Of a stretch of DNA of 64,000 bases, positions 50,376-60,779 are shown one piece after another. The stretch lies in the NCBI RefSeq assembly GCF_004121075.1, contig NZ_RHLN01000003.1, positions 1-64,000 on the forward strand, given 5' to 3'. Below the pieces are notes generated by a model. That model saw only the letters and a list, made by a program, of their open reading frames with translations, made no database searches and had not been told where the DNA came from. Made by a program: the position numbers and the translations under genes. Origin of the DNA: Lutibacter sp. HS1-25 (GTDB lineage Bacteria > Bacteroidota > Bacteroidia > Flavobacteriales > Flavobacteriaceae). The stretch's first letter is position 1, and each line of letters begins with the position of its first letter.

Positions 50376-52751
50376 ATGAAACTATTTAAATTATCATTAC
50401 TTGTTTTTGGTTTGTCATTTACCATTGGTTATGCACAAAATGAAAACAGAAAATTTGTCGATTTCAATCAAGAAAATTCACAAATTAATATCACTACTTC
50501 CGATGGTGTTTATACTATAAAACCATATACTACAAAAATTATAGAAACATCATTTATTCCAAATGGAGAAAAAGTAAACCCAAATTCACATGCGATAGTT
50601 TTAAAACCAGAAACGGTAAGTTTTAAGGTTTCAGAAAGTCAAAATTCAATAAAATTAATTACCGAAGGAATTGAGGTTGAAATTAAAAAGTCACCATTTC
50701 AAATTTCGTATTTCTACAAAAACAAACCCCTTATTTCTGAAAGAAAAGGGTATTTAAAATCTGAAAAGCACGAAGTGTTGGATTTTAACTTAACAGCCGA
50801 TGAATTTTTATATGGTGGCGGTGCGCGTGTTTTAGGAATGAACAGAAGAGGTAATAAACTAGAATTGTATAATAGAGCTCATTATGGCTATGAAACACAT
50901 TCTGAATTGATGAATTTTACCATTCCGTTAGTTTATTCTTCAAATTTATACGCTATTCATTTTGACAATGCACCAATTGGATTTTTAGATTTGGATAGTA
51001 AAAAAGACAATTCGTTGCAATATGAAACTATTAGTGGCCGTAAAGTGTATCAAGTTGTTGCAGGCGATAATTGGACAGACTTGGTTGGTCAATATGTAAG
51101 TTTAACCGGTAAGCAACCTATGATTCCGCGCTGGGCTTTGGGAAATTTTTCTAGCCGATTTGGATATCATTCACAAGAAGAAACTATCAATACAATCGAT
51201 GCTTTTATAGAGGAAGAAATTCCGGTTGATGCCATTATTTTAGATTTATACTGGTTCGGGAAAACGGTTCAAGGTACTATGGGGAATTTAGAATTCGACA
51301 AAGATTCGTTTCCAGATCCTAAAAAAATGATTTCAGAATTGAAGGATAAAGGTGTAAAAACCATATTAATTACAGAGCCATTTGTACTAACAACTTCAAG
51401 CAAATGGGATGAAGTTGTTGAAAAAAATATTTTAGGGCTAACTAAAGATGGAAAACCTTATACCTACGATTTTTATTTTGGAAATACAGGTATTATAGAC
51501 ATTTTTAAGCCTGAAGGAAAAGATTGGTTTTGGAATGTTTACAAAAAACACATTGATCTTGGAGTTGGTGGCTGGTGGGGCGATTTAGGTGAGCCTGAAG
51601 TGCATCCCTCTGATTTGTTACACGTTACTGGAACTGCAGATGAGGTGCACAATATTTATGGTCACAATTGGGCTAAACTGGTTTTTGAAGGTTATCAAAA
51701 TAATTTTCCAGAACAAAGACCATTTATTTTAATGCGCGCAGGTTATTCAGGATCACAACATTACGGTTTAATTCCTTGGTCGGGTGATGTAAATAGAACT
51801 TGGGGAGGTTTAAAACCGCAAGTTGAAATTGCGTTGCAAATGGGAATGCAAGGAATGGGTTATATGCACTCTGATTTGGGTGGTTTTGCAGGAGCTAATT
51901 TAGACGATGAGTTGTATACGCGTTGGTTGCAATACGGTGTTTTTCAGCCTATTTATCGTCCGCATGCGCAAGAAGATGTGCCTTCTGAACCTGTTTTTAG
52001 AGAACCAAAAACCAAAGCTTTAGCAAAATCAGCTATTGAATTGCGTTACCAATTAATGCCTTATAATTACACGTTGGCTTTTGAAAACAATCAAAAAGGA
52101 ACGCCTTTAATGCGCCCTTTATTTTTTGATGAACCTTTAAATAAGGAGGCTTTAAATAACAATAAAGCTTATTTATGGGGAAATGAATTTTTGGTAAGCC
52201 CAGTGGTTGATGCAGGTTTAAAAACACAGGAAGTTTCGTTTCCAAGTAATTCTAATTGGTTTAATTTTTATACTGATGAGAAAGTTGAAGGCGGACAAAC
52301 TTTGGCTGTAAATTTGGTTGAAGAAAGTATCCCAACCTATGTGCGTGGAGGTGCTTTTATCCCAATGATTGAGACAATACAAAATACAACATCGTATAGT
52401 TTAAAGTCGTTCAATGCTCATTTTTATTTTGATGAAACTGTTTCAGAAAGTGAATTTGAATTGTACAATGATGATGGTGAAACACCAAATGCTTTTGAAA
52501 AAGGAATGTACGAAATTATAGAATTTGAAAGTGAGTTTAAAAACAATTCCTTAAATATTGAAATTGAACAAGAATTAGGTGAAAACTTCGAGTTTTATTC
52601 AAAAAAAATTCAATTGGTTATTCATAATATAGCTAAGGCACCTAAAAAAGTGAAAGGTTATAATTATACTTGGAATGAAAGTGGTAAAACCCTTGTTATT
52701 GCTGTTTCATTAAATAAAAAATCTGAAAAAAATATTAAAATTAAATTATAA
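50376..52751 (+). CDS. Exported GH31 alpha-glucosidase
   Basis: A 791-residue glycoside hydrolase with a signal peptide (MKLFKLSLLVFGLSFTIGYAQ), so periplasmic or surface-located. The N-terminal beta-sandwich is followed by the GH31 barrel with nucleophile Asp403 (GGWWGDLGEPE) and general acid Asp471 (PWSGDVNRTW). DAIILDLYWFG near 285 and RPIYRPHAQ are also typical, and C-terminal beta domains follow. GH31 enzymes release glucose from the non-reducing ends of alpha-glucans (alpha-1,4 or alpha-1,6). It is first in the four-gene run GH31-GH13-GH97-GH13, with gaps of 4-12 bp. The 247-bp gap before it contains a terminator and no exact -7 box. Confidence 0.93.
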   Translation: MKLFKLSLLVFGLSFTIGYAQNENRKFVDFNQENSQINITTSDGVYTIKPYTTKIIETSFIPNGEKVNPNSHAIVLKPETVSFKVSESQNSIKLITEGIEVEIKKSPFQISYFYKNKPLISERKGYLKSEKHEVLDFNLTADEFLYGGGARVLGMNRRGNKLELYNRAHYGYETHSELMNFTIPLVYSSNLYAIHFDNAPIGFLDLDSKKDNSLQYETISGRKVYQVVAGDNWTDLVGQYVSLTGKQPMIPRWALGNFSSRFGYHSQEETINTIDAFIEEEIPVDAIILDLYWFGKTVQGTMGNLEFDKDSFPDPKKMISELKDKGVKTILITEPFVLTTSSKWDEVVEKNILGLTKDGKPYTYDFYFGNTGIIDIFKPEGKDWFWNVYKKHIDLGVGGWWGDLGEPEVHPSDLLHVTGTADEVHNIYGHNWAKLVFEGYQNNFPEQRPFILMRAGYSGSQHYGLIPWSGDVNRTWGGLKPQVEIALQMGMQGMGYMHSDLGGFAGANLDDELYTRWLQYGVFQPIYRPHAQEDVPSEPVFREPKTKALAKSAIELRYQLMPYNYTLAFENNQKGTPLMRPLFFDEPLNKEALNNNKAYLWGNEFLVSPVVDAGLKTQEVSFPSNSNWFNFYTDEKVEGGQTLAVNLVEESIPTYVRGGAFIPMIETIQNTTSYSLKSFNAHFYFDETVSESEFELYNDDGETPNAFEKGMYEIIEFESEFKNNSLNIEIEQELGENFEFYSKKIQLVIHNIAKAPKKVKGYNYTWNESGKTLVIAVSLNKKSEKNIKIKL

Positions 52752-52755
52752 ATCA

Positions 52756-54423
52756 ATGAAAAAAATCACAAGTTTTATTGTCGTTTTAGCACTAATTGTG
52801 GGTTGTTCTGAAAAAAATAATAAAGAAGCAGTACAATCAAAAAAAGCAGAAACGCCTTTTGTTTGGGAAGGTGCTAATATGTATTTTTTACTAACAGATC
52901 GTTTTAATAATGGAGACACTTCAAACGATATCAATTTTGAAAGAACCCAAGAAACCGGACTTTTAAGAGGTTTTGAAGGTGGTGATATAGTTGGAATTAC
53001 CCAAAAAATTGAAGCAGGTTATTTTACCGATTTGGGAATTAATGCTATTTGGTTTACGCCAATTGTTGAACAAATTCATGGAGCTGTTGATGAAGGTACT
53101 GGTGCAACTTATGGTTATCATGGTTATTGGGCAAAAGATTGGACAAGTTTAGATCCAAATTTTGGTACAAAGGATGATCTAAAAAAATTGGTACAAGCTG
53201 CTCATAAAAAAGGAATTAGAATTGTTTTAGATGGTGTAATAAATCACACGGGTCCTGTAACAAATCAAGATCCTGTTTGGCCAGATAACTGGGTTTTAAC
53301 AGGCCCTACTTGTAAGTATCAAGATTATGATTCTACTATAAATTGTACGTTGGTTGAAAATTTACCTGATATTTTAACCGATAGCGATGAAAATGTTGAT
53401 TTGCCACCTCAATTGGTTGAAAAATGGAAATCCGAAGGAAGATACGAACAGGAAATAAAAGAGTTGGATGCTTTTTTTGAAAGAACAGGCTATCCAAGAG
53501 CTCCTAAATATTATATTATCAAATGGTTAACAGATTATATTGTAGAATTTGGGGTTGATGGCTACAGAGCTGATACTGTAAAACATACGCAAGAGGCTGT
53601 TTGGCAAGAGTTTAAAACAGAATGTGATTATGCTTTTGAGACATGGAAAAAAGAAAATCCAGACTTGGTTTTAGATGATAATAATTTTTATTTGGTTGGA
53701 GAGGTTTATAATTATAGCATAAGTAATGGTCAGTTTTTTGATTTTGGTGATAAAAAAGTGAACTATTATGATAAGGCTTTTCAAAGTTTAATCAATTTTG
53801 AACTTAAATGGAATGCTGCACAAATTAGCAAGGAAGAAATATTTTCAAAATATGATAGTATTTTAAACAACCAGTTAAAAGGATATGGTGTTTTAAATTA
53901 TTTAACATCGCATGATGATGGACAACCTTTTGATAAAGATCGAACTAAAACGTATCAATCTGCAGAATTACTATTGTTATGCCCTGGAACTTCACAGATA
54001 TATTATGGAGACGAATCTGCTCGTCCTTTAATTATTGAAGGAACTGTTGGTGATGCAACTTTGCGTTCTTTTATGAATTGGGACGATATTGAAAATAATG
54101 AGTCTACTAAATTGCTATTGGCACATTATCAAAAATTAGGGAAATTTAGGATAAATCATCCTTCAGTAGGGGCAGGAGTGCATAAAATGATTAGTGAAGC
54201 ACCTTATGTTTTTCAACGTACTTATTCAAAAGAAAATTTTACCGATGCCGTTGTTGTTGGTTTGGATTTAAGTAAAGGTATTAAAGAAATTTCGGTTGGT
54301 ACTATTTTTAATGAAGGCGATAAGGTAATAGATGCTTATTCTGGAATTGAGACAATTGTTAAAGGCGGAAAAGTAAGTATTGAATCTCCTTTCACTTTGG
54401 TATTGTTAGAAAAATCATTTTAA
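52756..54423 (+). CDS. GH13 alpha-amylase lipoprotein
   Basis: A 555-residue lipoprotein: MKKITSFIVVLALIVGCSEKNN, with Cys17 in IVGC lipidated. Only a short linker separates this from the GH13 barrel, which begins YFLLTDRFNNGDTSND, a calcium-site start common in bacterial amylases. The active site is intact: VLDGVINHTG near 155, nucleophile Asp273 (GYRADTVKH), acid Glu316 (LVGEVYNY) and Asp387 (TSHDDGQP). It probably cuts maltodextrins in the periplasm or at the outer membrane. It starts 4 bp after the GH31 stop. Confidence 0.93.
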   Translation: MKKITSFIVVLALIVGCSEKNNKEAVQSKKAETPFVWEGANMYFLLTDRFNNGDTSNDINFERTQETGLLRGFEGGDIVGITQKIEAGYFTDLGINAIWFTPIVEQIHGAVDEGTGATYGYHGYWAKDWTSLDPNFGTKDDLKKLVQAAHKKGIRIVLDGVINHTGPVTNQDPVWPDNWVLTGPTCKYQDYDSTINCTLVENLPDILTDSDENVDLPPQLVEKWKSEGRYEQEIKELDAFFERTGYPRAPKYYIIKWLTDYIVEFGVDGYRADTVKHTQEAVWQEFKTECDYAFETWKKENPDLVLDDNNFYLVGEVYNYSISNGQFFDFGDKKVNYYDKAFQSLINFELKWNAAQISKEEIFSKYDSILNNQLKGYGVLNYLTSHDDGQPFDKDRTKTYQSAELLLLCPGTSQIYYGDESARPLIIEGTVGDATLRSFMNWDDIENNESTKLLLAHYQKLGKFRINHPSVGAGVHKMISEAPYVFQRTYSKENFTDAVVVGLDLSKGIKEISVGTIFNEGDKVIDAYSGIETIVKGGKVSIESPFTLVLLEKSF

Positions 54424-54435
54424 AATTTTTTTGAG

Positions 54436-56556
54436 ATGAAGTATGTAAAATTTTATAGCTTAATTTTAAGTGTTTTGCTTTTTTCTTGTTCAAAAAAAGC
54501 AACATTACAAACTAAAATTACTTCACCAGATAACAATGTTGAAGTTGCATTTAAGTTGAGTGAAAAAGGAACGCCAACTTATGAAGTTTTGTTTAAAAAT
54601 AAAACAATCATAAAACCTTCAACCTTGGGTTTTGAAATAAAAGACCAACCAGCTTTGGCTAATGATTTTGAAATTGTGAATGTCGCTATTTCTAATTTTG
54701 AGGAAACTTGGGAAATGCCTTGGGGAGAACAAAAAGAAGTAGAAAATAAATACAATCAATTAAAAATTGAATTACAAGAAACTGCTGCATTAAAAAGAAA
54801 ATTGAACTTGGTTTTTAAAGTTTATAATGATGGTATAGGTTTTAGATATGAATTTCCAGAACAGGAAAACCTTTCGGAAGTTTTGATAATGGATGAAAAT
54901 ACCCAATTTAATCTTTCTGGAAACCATAAAGTTTGGTGGGCGCCAGGTGATTGGGATATTTATGAGCATTTGTATAATACATCTAATTTTAATGAAATTG
55001 ATGCGTTGTCAAAAGCCAATCATCCAAATTTAGGTCAGCATACTTATATTCCAGAAAATGCCGTAAATACGCCAGTTACCATGAAAACAGCTGAAGGTTT
55101 GTATTTGAGTTTTCATGAAGCAGGTTTGATAGATTATTCGGATATGACTTTAAAAGTTGATACGGAAAATTTGGCAATGACTAGCAATTTAGTAGGGTCT
55201 AGAAATACAGTTTATAAGGTAAAAAGAACAGTGCCGTTTAATACACCTTGGCGAACTATGCAAATTGCTGAAAAAGCAGGTGATTTAATAGAATCTAAGC
55301 TGATTGTTAATTTAAATGAGCCTAACAAATTAGGAGATGTTTCTTGGTTTAAGCCAGCAAAATATACCGGTATTTGGTGGGAAATGCATTTAAATAAATC
55401 CACTTGGGATTATGGAATGACTATGGTAGATGGAAAATGGGTTGATACTGGTAATGCACACGGAAAACATGGTGCAACTACTGAAAATGCAAAGGCTTAT
55501 ATCGATTTTTCAGCAAAAAACAACATTGGAGCTGTTTTAATTGAAGGTTGGAACACTGGTTGGGAAAACTGGATTGGTTTTGATGATAGGGAAGGTGTAT
55601 TTGATTTTGTAACCCCTTATCCAGATTACGATTTGGAAGAAGTTGCACGGTATGCCAAAGAAAAAGGAGTTGAGATTATTATGCATCACGAAACTTCAGC
55701 AGCTACTGAAACTTATGAGAAACAACAAGATACTGCTTATGCTTTAATGCAAAGTTTGGGAATTCATGCAGTAAAAACGGGTTATGTTGGGGCTATTTTA
55801 CCAAAAGGAGAATATCATCATGGGCAACATATGGTTAACCATTACAACAACGCTGTTATGAAAGCTGCAAAATATCAAGTAGCTATCAATGCGCATGAAC
55901 CAATTAAGGCAACTGGTTTACGCAGAACGTACCCTAATACAATTTCAAGAGAAGGTTTACGCGGACAAGAATTTAATGCTTGGGCAAGTGATGGTGGTAA
56001 TCCGCCAGCGCATTTACCTCTTGTAGCTTTTACCAGAATGTTGGGTGGTCCAGTAGATTATACGCCAGGGATTTTTGATATTAAATTCGACAAATGGAAA
56101 AAAGACAACCAGGTAAATACAACCATTGCACAGCAATTGGCATTATACGTGGTTATTTATAGTCCGATTCAAATGGCCGCAGATTTAATTGAAAATTACG
56201 AAGGAAATCCAGCGCTTCAATTTATAAAAGATGTAGGAGTTGATTGGCAACAAACGAAAGTTTTAAATGCTGAAGTTGGTGAATTTGTAACTATTGCTAG
56301 AAAAGAAAGAAATTCAGAAAATTGGTTTGTAGGTGCTATTACCAATGAAGAAGCACGTGAAATGGAAATTTCATTTGATTTTTTAGATGAAAACGCAACT
56401 TATTCAGCAATTATTTATGAAGATGGTGAAAATGCACATTGGAACGAGAATCCAACTTCAATAAATATTAGAGAAATAGCCTTAACCAAACAATCTAAAT
56501 TAAATTTAAAATTAGCATCAGGTGGCGGTTTTGCAATTAGTATAATTAAAAAATAA
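54436..56556 (+). CDS. susB: GH97 alpha-glucosidase (SusB-type, inverting)
   Basis: A 706-residue lipoprotein: MKYVKFYSLILSVLLFSCSKKAT, with Cys18 in LFSC lipidated. The N-terminal GH97 beta-sandwich (ITSPDNNVEVAFKLSEKGTPTYEVLFKNKTII) leads into the barrel (WWEMHLNKSTWDYG). Three glutamates, Glu419 (HHETSAAT), Glu488 (NAHEPIKATG) and Glu512 (RGQEFNAW), match the catalytic and calcium set of Bacteroides SusB (439, 508, 532) with the same spacing, offset by 20. This marks the inverting alpha-glucosidase subgroup and not the alpha-galactosidase subgroup. It releases glucose from maltooligosaccharides in the periplasm. The gap to the upstream GH13 gene is 12 bp. Confidence 0.93.
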   Translation: MKYVKFYSLILSVLLFSCSKKATLQTKITSPDNNVEVAFKLSEKGTPTYEVLFKNKTIIKPSTLGFEIKDQPALANDFEIVNVAISNFEETWEMPWGEQKEVENKYNQLKIELQETAALKRKLNLVFKVYNDGIGFRYEFPEQENLSEVLIMDENTQFNLSGNHKVWWAPGDWDIYEHLYNTSNFNEIDALSKANHPNLGQHTYIPENAVNTPVTMKTAEGLYLSFHEAGLIDYSDMTLKVDTENLAMTSNLVGSRNTVYKVKRTVPFNTPWRTMQIAEKAGDLIESKLIVNLNEPNKLGDVSWFKPAKYTGIWWEMHLNKSTWDYGMTMVDGKWVDTGNAHGKHGATTENAKAYIDFSAKNNIGAVLIEGWNTGWENWIGFDDREGVFDFVTPYPDYDLEEVARYAKEKGVEIIMHHETSAATETYEKQQDTAYALMQSLGIHAVKTGYVGAILPKGEYHHGQHMVNHYNNAVMKAAKYQVAINAHEPIKATGLRRTYPNTISREGLRGQEFNAWASDGGNPPAHLPLVAFTRMLGGPVDYTPGIFDIKFDKWKKDNQVNTTIAQQLALYVVIYSPIQMAADLIENYEGNPALQFIKDVGVDWQQTKVLNAEVGEFVTIARKERNSENWFVGAITNEEAREMEISFDFLDENATYSAIIYEDGENAHWNENPTSINIREIALTKQSKLNLKLASGGGFAISIIKK

Positions 56557-56560
56557 TATA

Positions 56561-58435
56561 ATGAAAAAATCATTCGTAGTAAGTATTATAAGTCTATTTG
56601 TTATTTTTGTGGCTTGCAATCAACAAAATAAAGAAATCAAAGAGCCTATGAAAACTGAAAAAAATCACAAAGAAGTCGTTTATCAAGTTTTTACGCGTTT
56701 GTTTGGAAATACCAATACAACCAATAAACCTTGGGGAACTATTGAAGAAAACGGAGTTGGGAAATTCAACGATTTTACAGATAAAGCACTTCAGGAAATT
56801 AAAGACTTAGGTGTAACTTATATTTGGTATACCGGAGTTCCTCACCACGATGTAATTAGAGATTACACAGCGATTGGAATTTCTAATGATGATCCAGATG
56901 TTGTAAAAGGTCGTGCAGGTTCACCATATGCTGTAAAAGATTATTACAATGTAAATCCAGATTTGGCGGTTGATCCTTCAAAAAGATTGGAAGAGTTTGA
57001 GGCTTTAATTGGAAGAACACATAATGCTGGAATGAAAGTGATTATTGATATTGTTCCAAATCACGTTGCCAGAAATTACGAAGGAAAAACAAATCCTGAA
57101 GGTGTTCAAGATTTTGGTGCTACTGACAACAAAACAAAGCAATACGATGTAAATAATAATTTTTATTACAATCCGGGTGAAGCTTTTCAAGTACCTGAAT
57201 GGAGAGATGGTTATTTGCCATTAGGAGGTGAAAATCATCCGTTAGCAGATGGTAAGTTTGATGAAAATCCTGCAAAATGGACAGGAAATGGATCTCGCTT
57301 GTCAAAACCAGATGTAAATGATTGGTACGAAACAGTAAAAATTAATTACGGTGTAAGTCCAGATGGAAAAAAAGATTTTGATGAATTACCTGCAGGATTT
57401 GATAACGAAGATTACAAAGCACATTTCGATTTTTGGAAAGACAAAACGGTGCCAAGTTCTTGGGTAAAGTTTAAAGATATTGCCTTGTATTGGACAGCAA
57501 AAGGTGTTGATGGTTTTAGATATGATATGGCTGAAATGGTGCCTGTTGAATTTTGGAGTTATATGAATTCAGCTATAAAAATGGTAAATCCTGATGCGTT
57601 TTTATTGGCTGAAGTTTACAATCCAGATATGTATAGAGCTTATATTCATTTAGGAAAAATGGATTATTTATACGATAAAGTTGCGTTGTACGATACAATT
57701 AAAAATATTATGCAAGGTCACGGATGGACAGACCATATTGTTGGAATACAAGATTATAAAGCAGATATTGAGCACAATATGTTGCATTTTTTAGAAAATC
57801 ATGATGAACAACGTATTGCAAGTCCAGATTTTGCAGGTACCGCTGAAAAAGGCAAGCCAGCAATGGTGATTTCTGCAACAATAAGTACATCGCCAACAAT
57901 GATTTATTTTGGGCAAGAAGTAGGCGAGCCTGGAGCTGAAAACGCAGGATTTGGATCGCCAACACGTACTTCAATATTTGATTATGTGGGTGTTCCTACT
58001 TTTCAACGTTGGGTAAACAATCACAATTTTGATGGAGGTTTGTCAACTGATAATGAAAAAGAATTAAGAGATTTTTACAAACGTTTATTAAATTTTACCA
58101 TAAATAGTGAAGCTTTGATGGGTAATTATGCTGAAATTCATACTTACAACCGTCAAAATGTAGCAAATTATTCACGTAAAATATTTTCTTTTGTACGTTG
58201 GTCTGAAAATGAAAAACTAATTGTGATTTCAAATTTTGATGATTTGGTAAATTACGATTTGGATCTTCAAATTCCTTCAGAAATAATAAAATATTGGAAA
58301 TTAAAAGATGGAAATTATACTGTAAAAGATCAATTATATGGTGAAACAAGTAAAAACCTAGTTGTTAAAAACGGAATTGGATCTATAAATATACAGTTAG
58401 ATACCTTGTCTTCTTACATATTTAAAGTTGAGTAA
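56561..58435 (+). CDS. GH13 alpha-amylase-family lipoprotein
   Basis: A 624-residue lipoprotein: MKKSFVVSIISLFVIFVACNQQNKE, with Cys19 in FVAC lipidated. The barrel starts EVVYQVFTRLFGNTNTTNKPWG, an opening seen in a distinct GH13 branch of Bacteroidota amylases. The catalytic residues are present: IIDIVPNHVARNYEG near 168, Asp322 (GFRYDMAEM), Glu351 (LLAEVYNP) and Asp415 (ENHDEQR). A long insertion (about 190-270) separates the first barrel strands and may shape substrate choice. It is the last gene of the enzyme run, 4 bp after the GH97 gene, and is followed by a strong terminator. The exact cleavage pattern is unknown. Confidence 0.92.
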   Translation: MKKSFVVSIISLFVIFVACNQQNKEIKEPMKTEKNHKEVVYQVFTRLFGNTNTTNKPWGTIEENGVGKFNDFTDKALQEIKDLGVTYIWYTGVPHHDVIRDYTAIGISNDDPDVVKGRAGSPYAVKDYYNVNPDLAVDPSKRLEEFEALIGRTHNAGMKVIIDIVPNHVARNYEGKTNPEGVQDFGATDNKTKQYDVNNNFYYNPGEAFQVPEWRDGYLPLGGENHPLADGKFDENPAKWTGNGSRLSKPDVNDWYETVKINYGVSPDGKKDFDELPAGFDNEDYKAHFDFWKDKTVPSSWVKFKDIALYWTAKGVDGFRYDMAEMVPVEFWSYMNSAIKMVNPDAFLLAEVYNPDMYRAYIHLGKMDYLYDKVALYDTIKNIMQGHGWTDHIVGIQDYKADIEHNMLHFLENHDEQRIASPDFAGTAEKGKPAMVISATISTSPTMIYFGQEVGEPGAENAGFGSPTRTSIFDYVGVPTFQRWVNNHNFDGGLSTDNEKELRDFYKRLLNFTINSEALMGNYAEIHTYNRQNVANYSRKIFSFVRWSENEKLIVISNFDDLVNYDLDLQIPSEIIKYWKLKDGNYTVKDQLYGETSKNLVVKNGIGSINIQLDTLSSYIFKVE

Positions 58436-58463
58436 TAGCGATATTTTTATTGTTAATAATCGT

Positions 58464-58491
58464 AAAAAACGCCTTTTCAAGGCGTTTTTTT
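58464..58491 (+). terminator. Terminator at the right end of the alpha-glucan locus
   Basis: A perfect 12-bp stem AAAAAACGCCTT / AAGGCGTTTTTT (58464-58475 and 58479-58490) with a 3-base loop. The rest of the 295-bp gap (58492-58700) shows nothing more than the pfkA box. Confidence 0.9.
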
Positions 58492-58705
58492 ATGAGACGA
58501 CTTTTTTAATAATTTAGGTTTTATTTAGCTTTTTTTTAGGTTTAAATAGGTATTTTTGTATTTCATCCTAATTCATTAAATTTTATGTAAATGTTTGAGG
58601 ATGTTAAGTTTTAAGTAAAATAAAGGGTGTCTTTTAACTAGTTTTTTACCGAAATCGTTTTAGTGAATAAAGAGGTAAATAATAGGAAAAAAATTGATTT
58701 AAAAG

Positions 58706-58713
58706 TAATTTTG
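58706..58713 (+). promoter_or_regulatory. -7-like box for pfkA-gapA
   Basis: TAATTTTG ends 18 bp before the pfkA ATG. No -33 TTG at the usual spacing was found. Confidence 0.45.
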
Positions 58714-58730
58714 AAGAATAATTTTAACTA

Positions 58731-59714
58731 ATGAATGAACCAATAAAAAAGATAGCAGTTTTAACTTCAGGAGGTGATGCTCCAGGTATGAATGCTGCCA
58801 TACGAGCTGTAGTTAGAGCTTGTACTTATTATAGAATAGAATGTGTTGGTATTTATAGAGGATACCAAGGATTGATAGAAGGTGATTTTGAACCACTTTC
58901 TGGTCGTCAAGTAAGTAATATCATCAATAAAGGTGGTACTATTTTAAAGTCGGCTAGATCTAAAGAATTTATGACCGAAGAAGGAAGAGCAAAGGCCCAC
59001 GAAAATTTAAAAGAAGTTGGCGCTGGAGCACTTATTGTTATTGGAGGTGATGGTACTTTTACAGGAGGTTTAAAATTTATTCAAGAATTCAACTTCCCAG
59101 TTGTTGGAATACCAGGTACTATTGATAACGATATTTACGGTACAGATAATACCATTGGTTACGATACAGCTTTAAATACAGTTGTAGAAGTAATTGACAA
59201 AATTAGAGATACTGCAAGTTCACATAACCGATTATTTTTTGTTGAGGTTATGGGAAGAGATGCTGGTTTTATTGCATTAAATGCAGGAATTGGATCTGGT
59301 GCTGAAGAAATATTAATTCCGGAAAAGGAAATTGGTATTGAAAAATTAGAAGAATCACTTGGAAAAGGTAGAGATAAAGGTAAAACATCAAGTATTGTTG
59401 TTGTAACAGAAGGTGAGAAAATAGGTAAAAGTGTTTTTGAATTAGCTGATTATATCAAAGAAAAATACCCAATTTATGATATCAGAGTTTCAGTACTTGG
59501 TCATATGCAAAGAGGTGGTTCTCCAAGCTGCTTTGACAGGGTTTTAGCTAGTAGGTTAGGTGTTGCAGCTGTTGAATGTTTGCTTGATAGAGTTTCAGGT
59601 GTTATGGTAGGTGTTATTAACAACGAAGTAGTACTAACCGGATTGAACAAAGCCATTAAATTGGATAACGAAATAGACAAAGAGTTACTTAAAGTAGCTG
59701 AAATAACTTCATAA
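58731..59714 (+). CDS. pfkA: ATP-dependent 6-phosphofructokinase
   Basis: A 327-residue cytoplasmic glycolytic enzyme. The N-terminal IAVLTSGGDAPGMNAAIRAVVR is the ATP-binding GGD motif. IGGDGTFTGG (near residue 105) carries the Gly that marks ATP rather than pyrophosphate use. The catalytic loop is GIPGTIDNDI (near 127), followed by VEVMGRDAG (near 173) and the fructose-phosphate segment VLGHMQRGGSPSCFDR (near 260). Length is that of the bacterial tetramer subunit. gapA follows after 37 bp, so the two are probably an operon. It lies just beyond the alpha-glucan locus, which delivers glucose-6-phosphate to glycolysis. Confidence 0.96.
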   Translation: MNEPIKKIAVLTSGGDAPGMNAAIRAVVRACTYYRIECVGIYRGYQGLIEGDFEPLSGRQVSNIINKGGTILKSARSKEFMTEEGRAKAHENLKEVGAGALIVIGGDGTFTGGLKFIQEFNFPVVGIPGTIDNDIYGTDNTIGYDTALNTVVEVIDKIRDTASSHNRLFFVEVMGRDAGFIALNAGIGSGAEEILIPEKEIGIEKLEESLGKGRDKGKTSSIVVVTEGEKIGKSVFELADYIKEKYPIYDIRVSVLGHMQRGGSPSCFDRVLASRLGVAAVECLLDRVSGVMVGVINNEVVLTGLNKAIKLDNEIDKELLKVAEITS

Positions 59715-59724
59715 ATTAGAATAA

Positions 59725-60756
<1,032 letters not shown>

Positions 60757-60779
60757 TTAATATATATAATTCACAAAAA

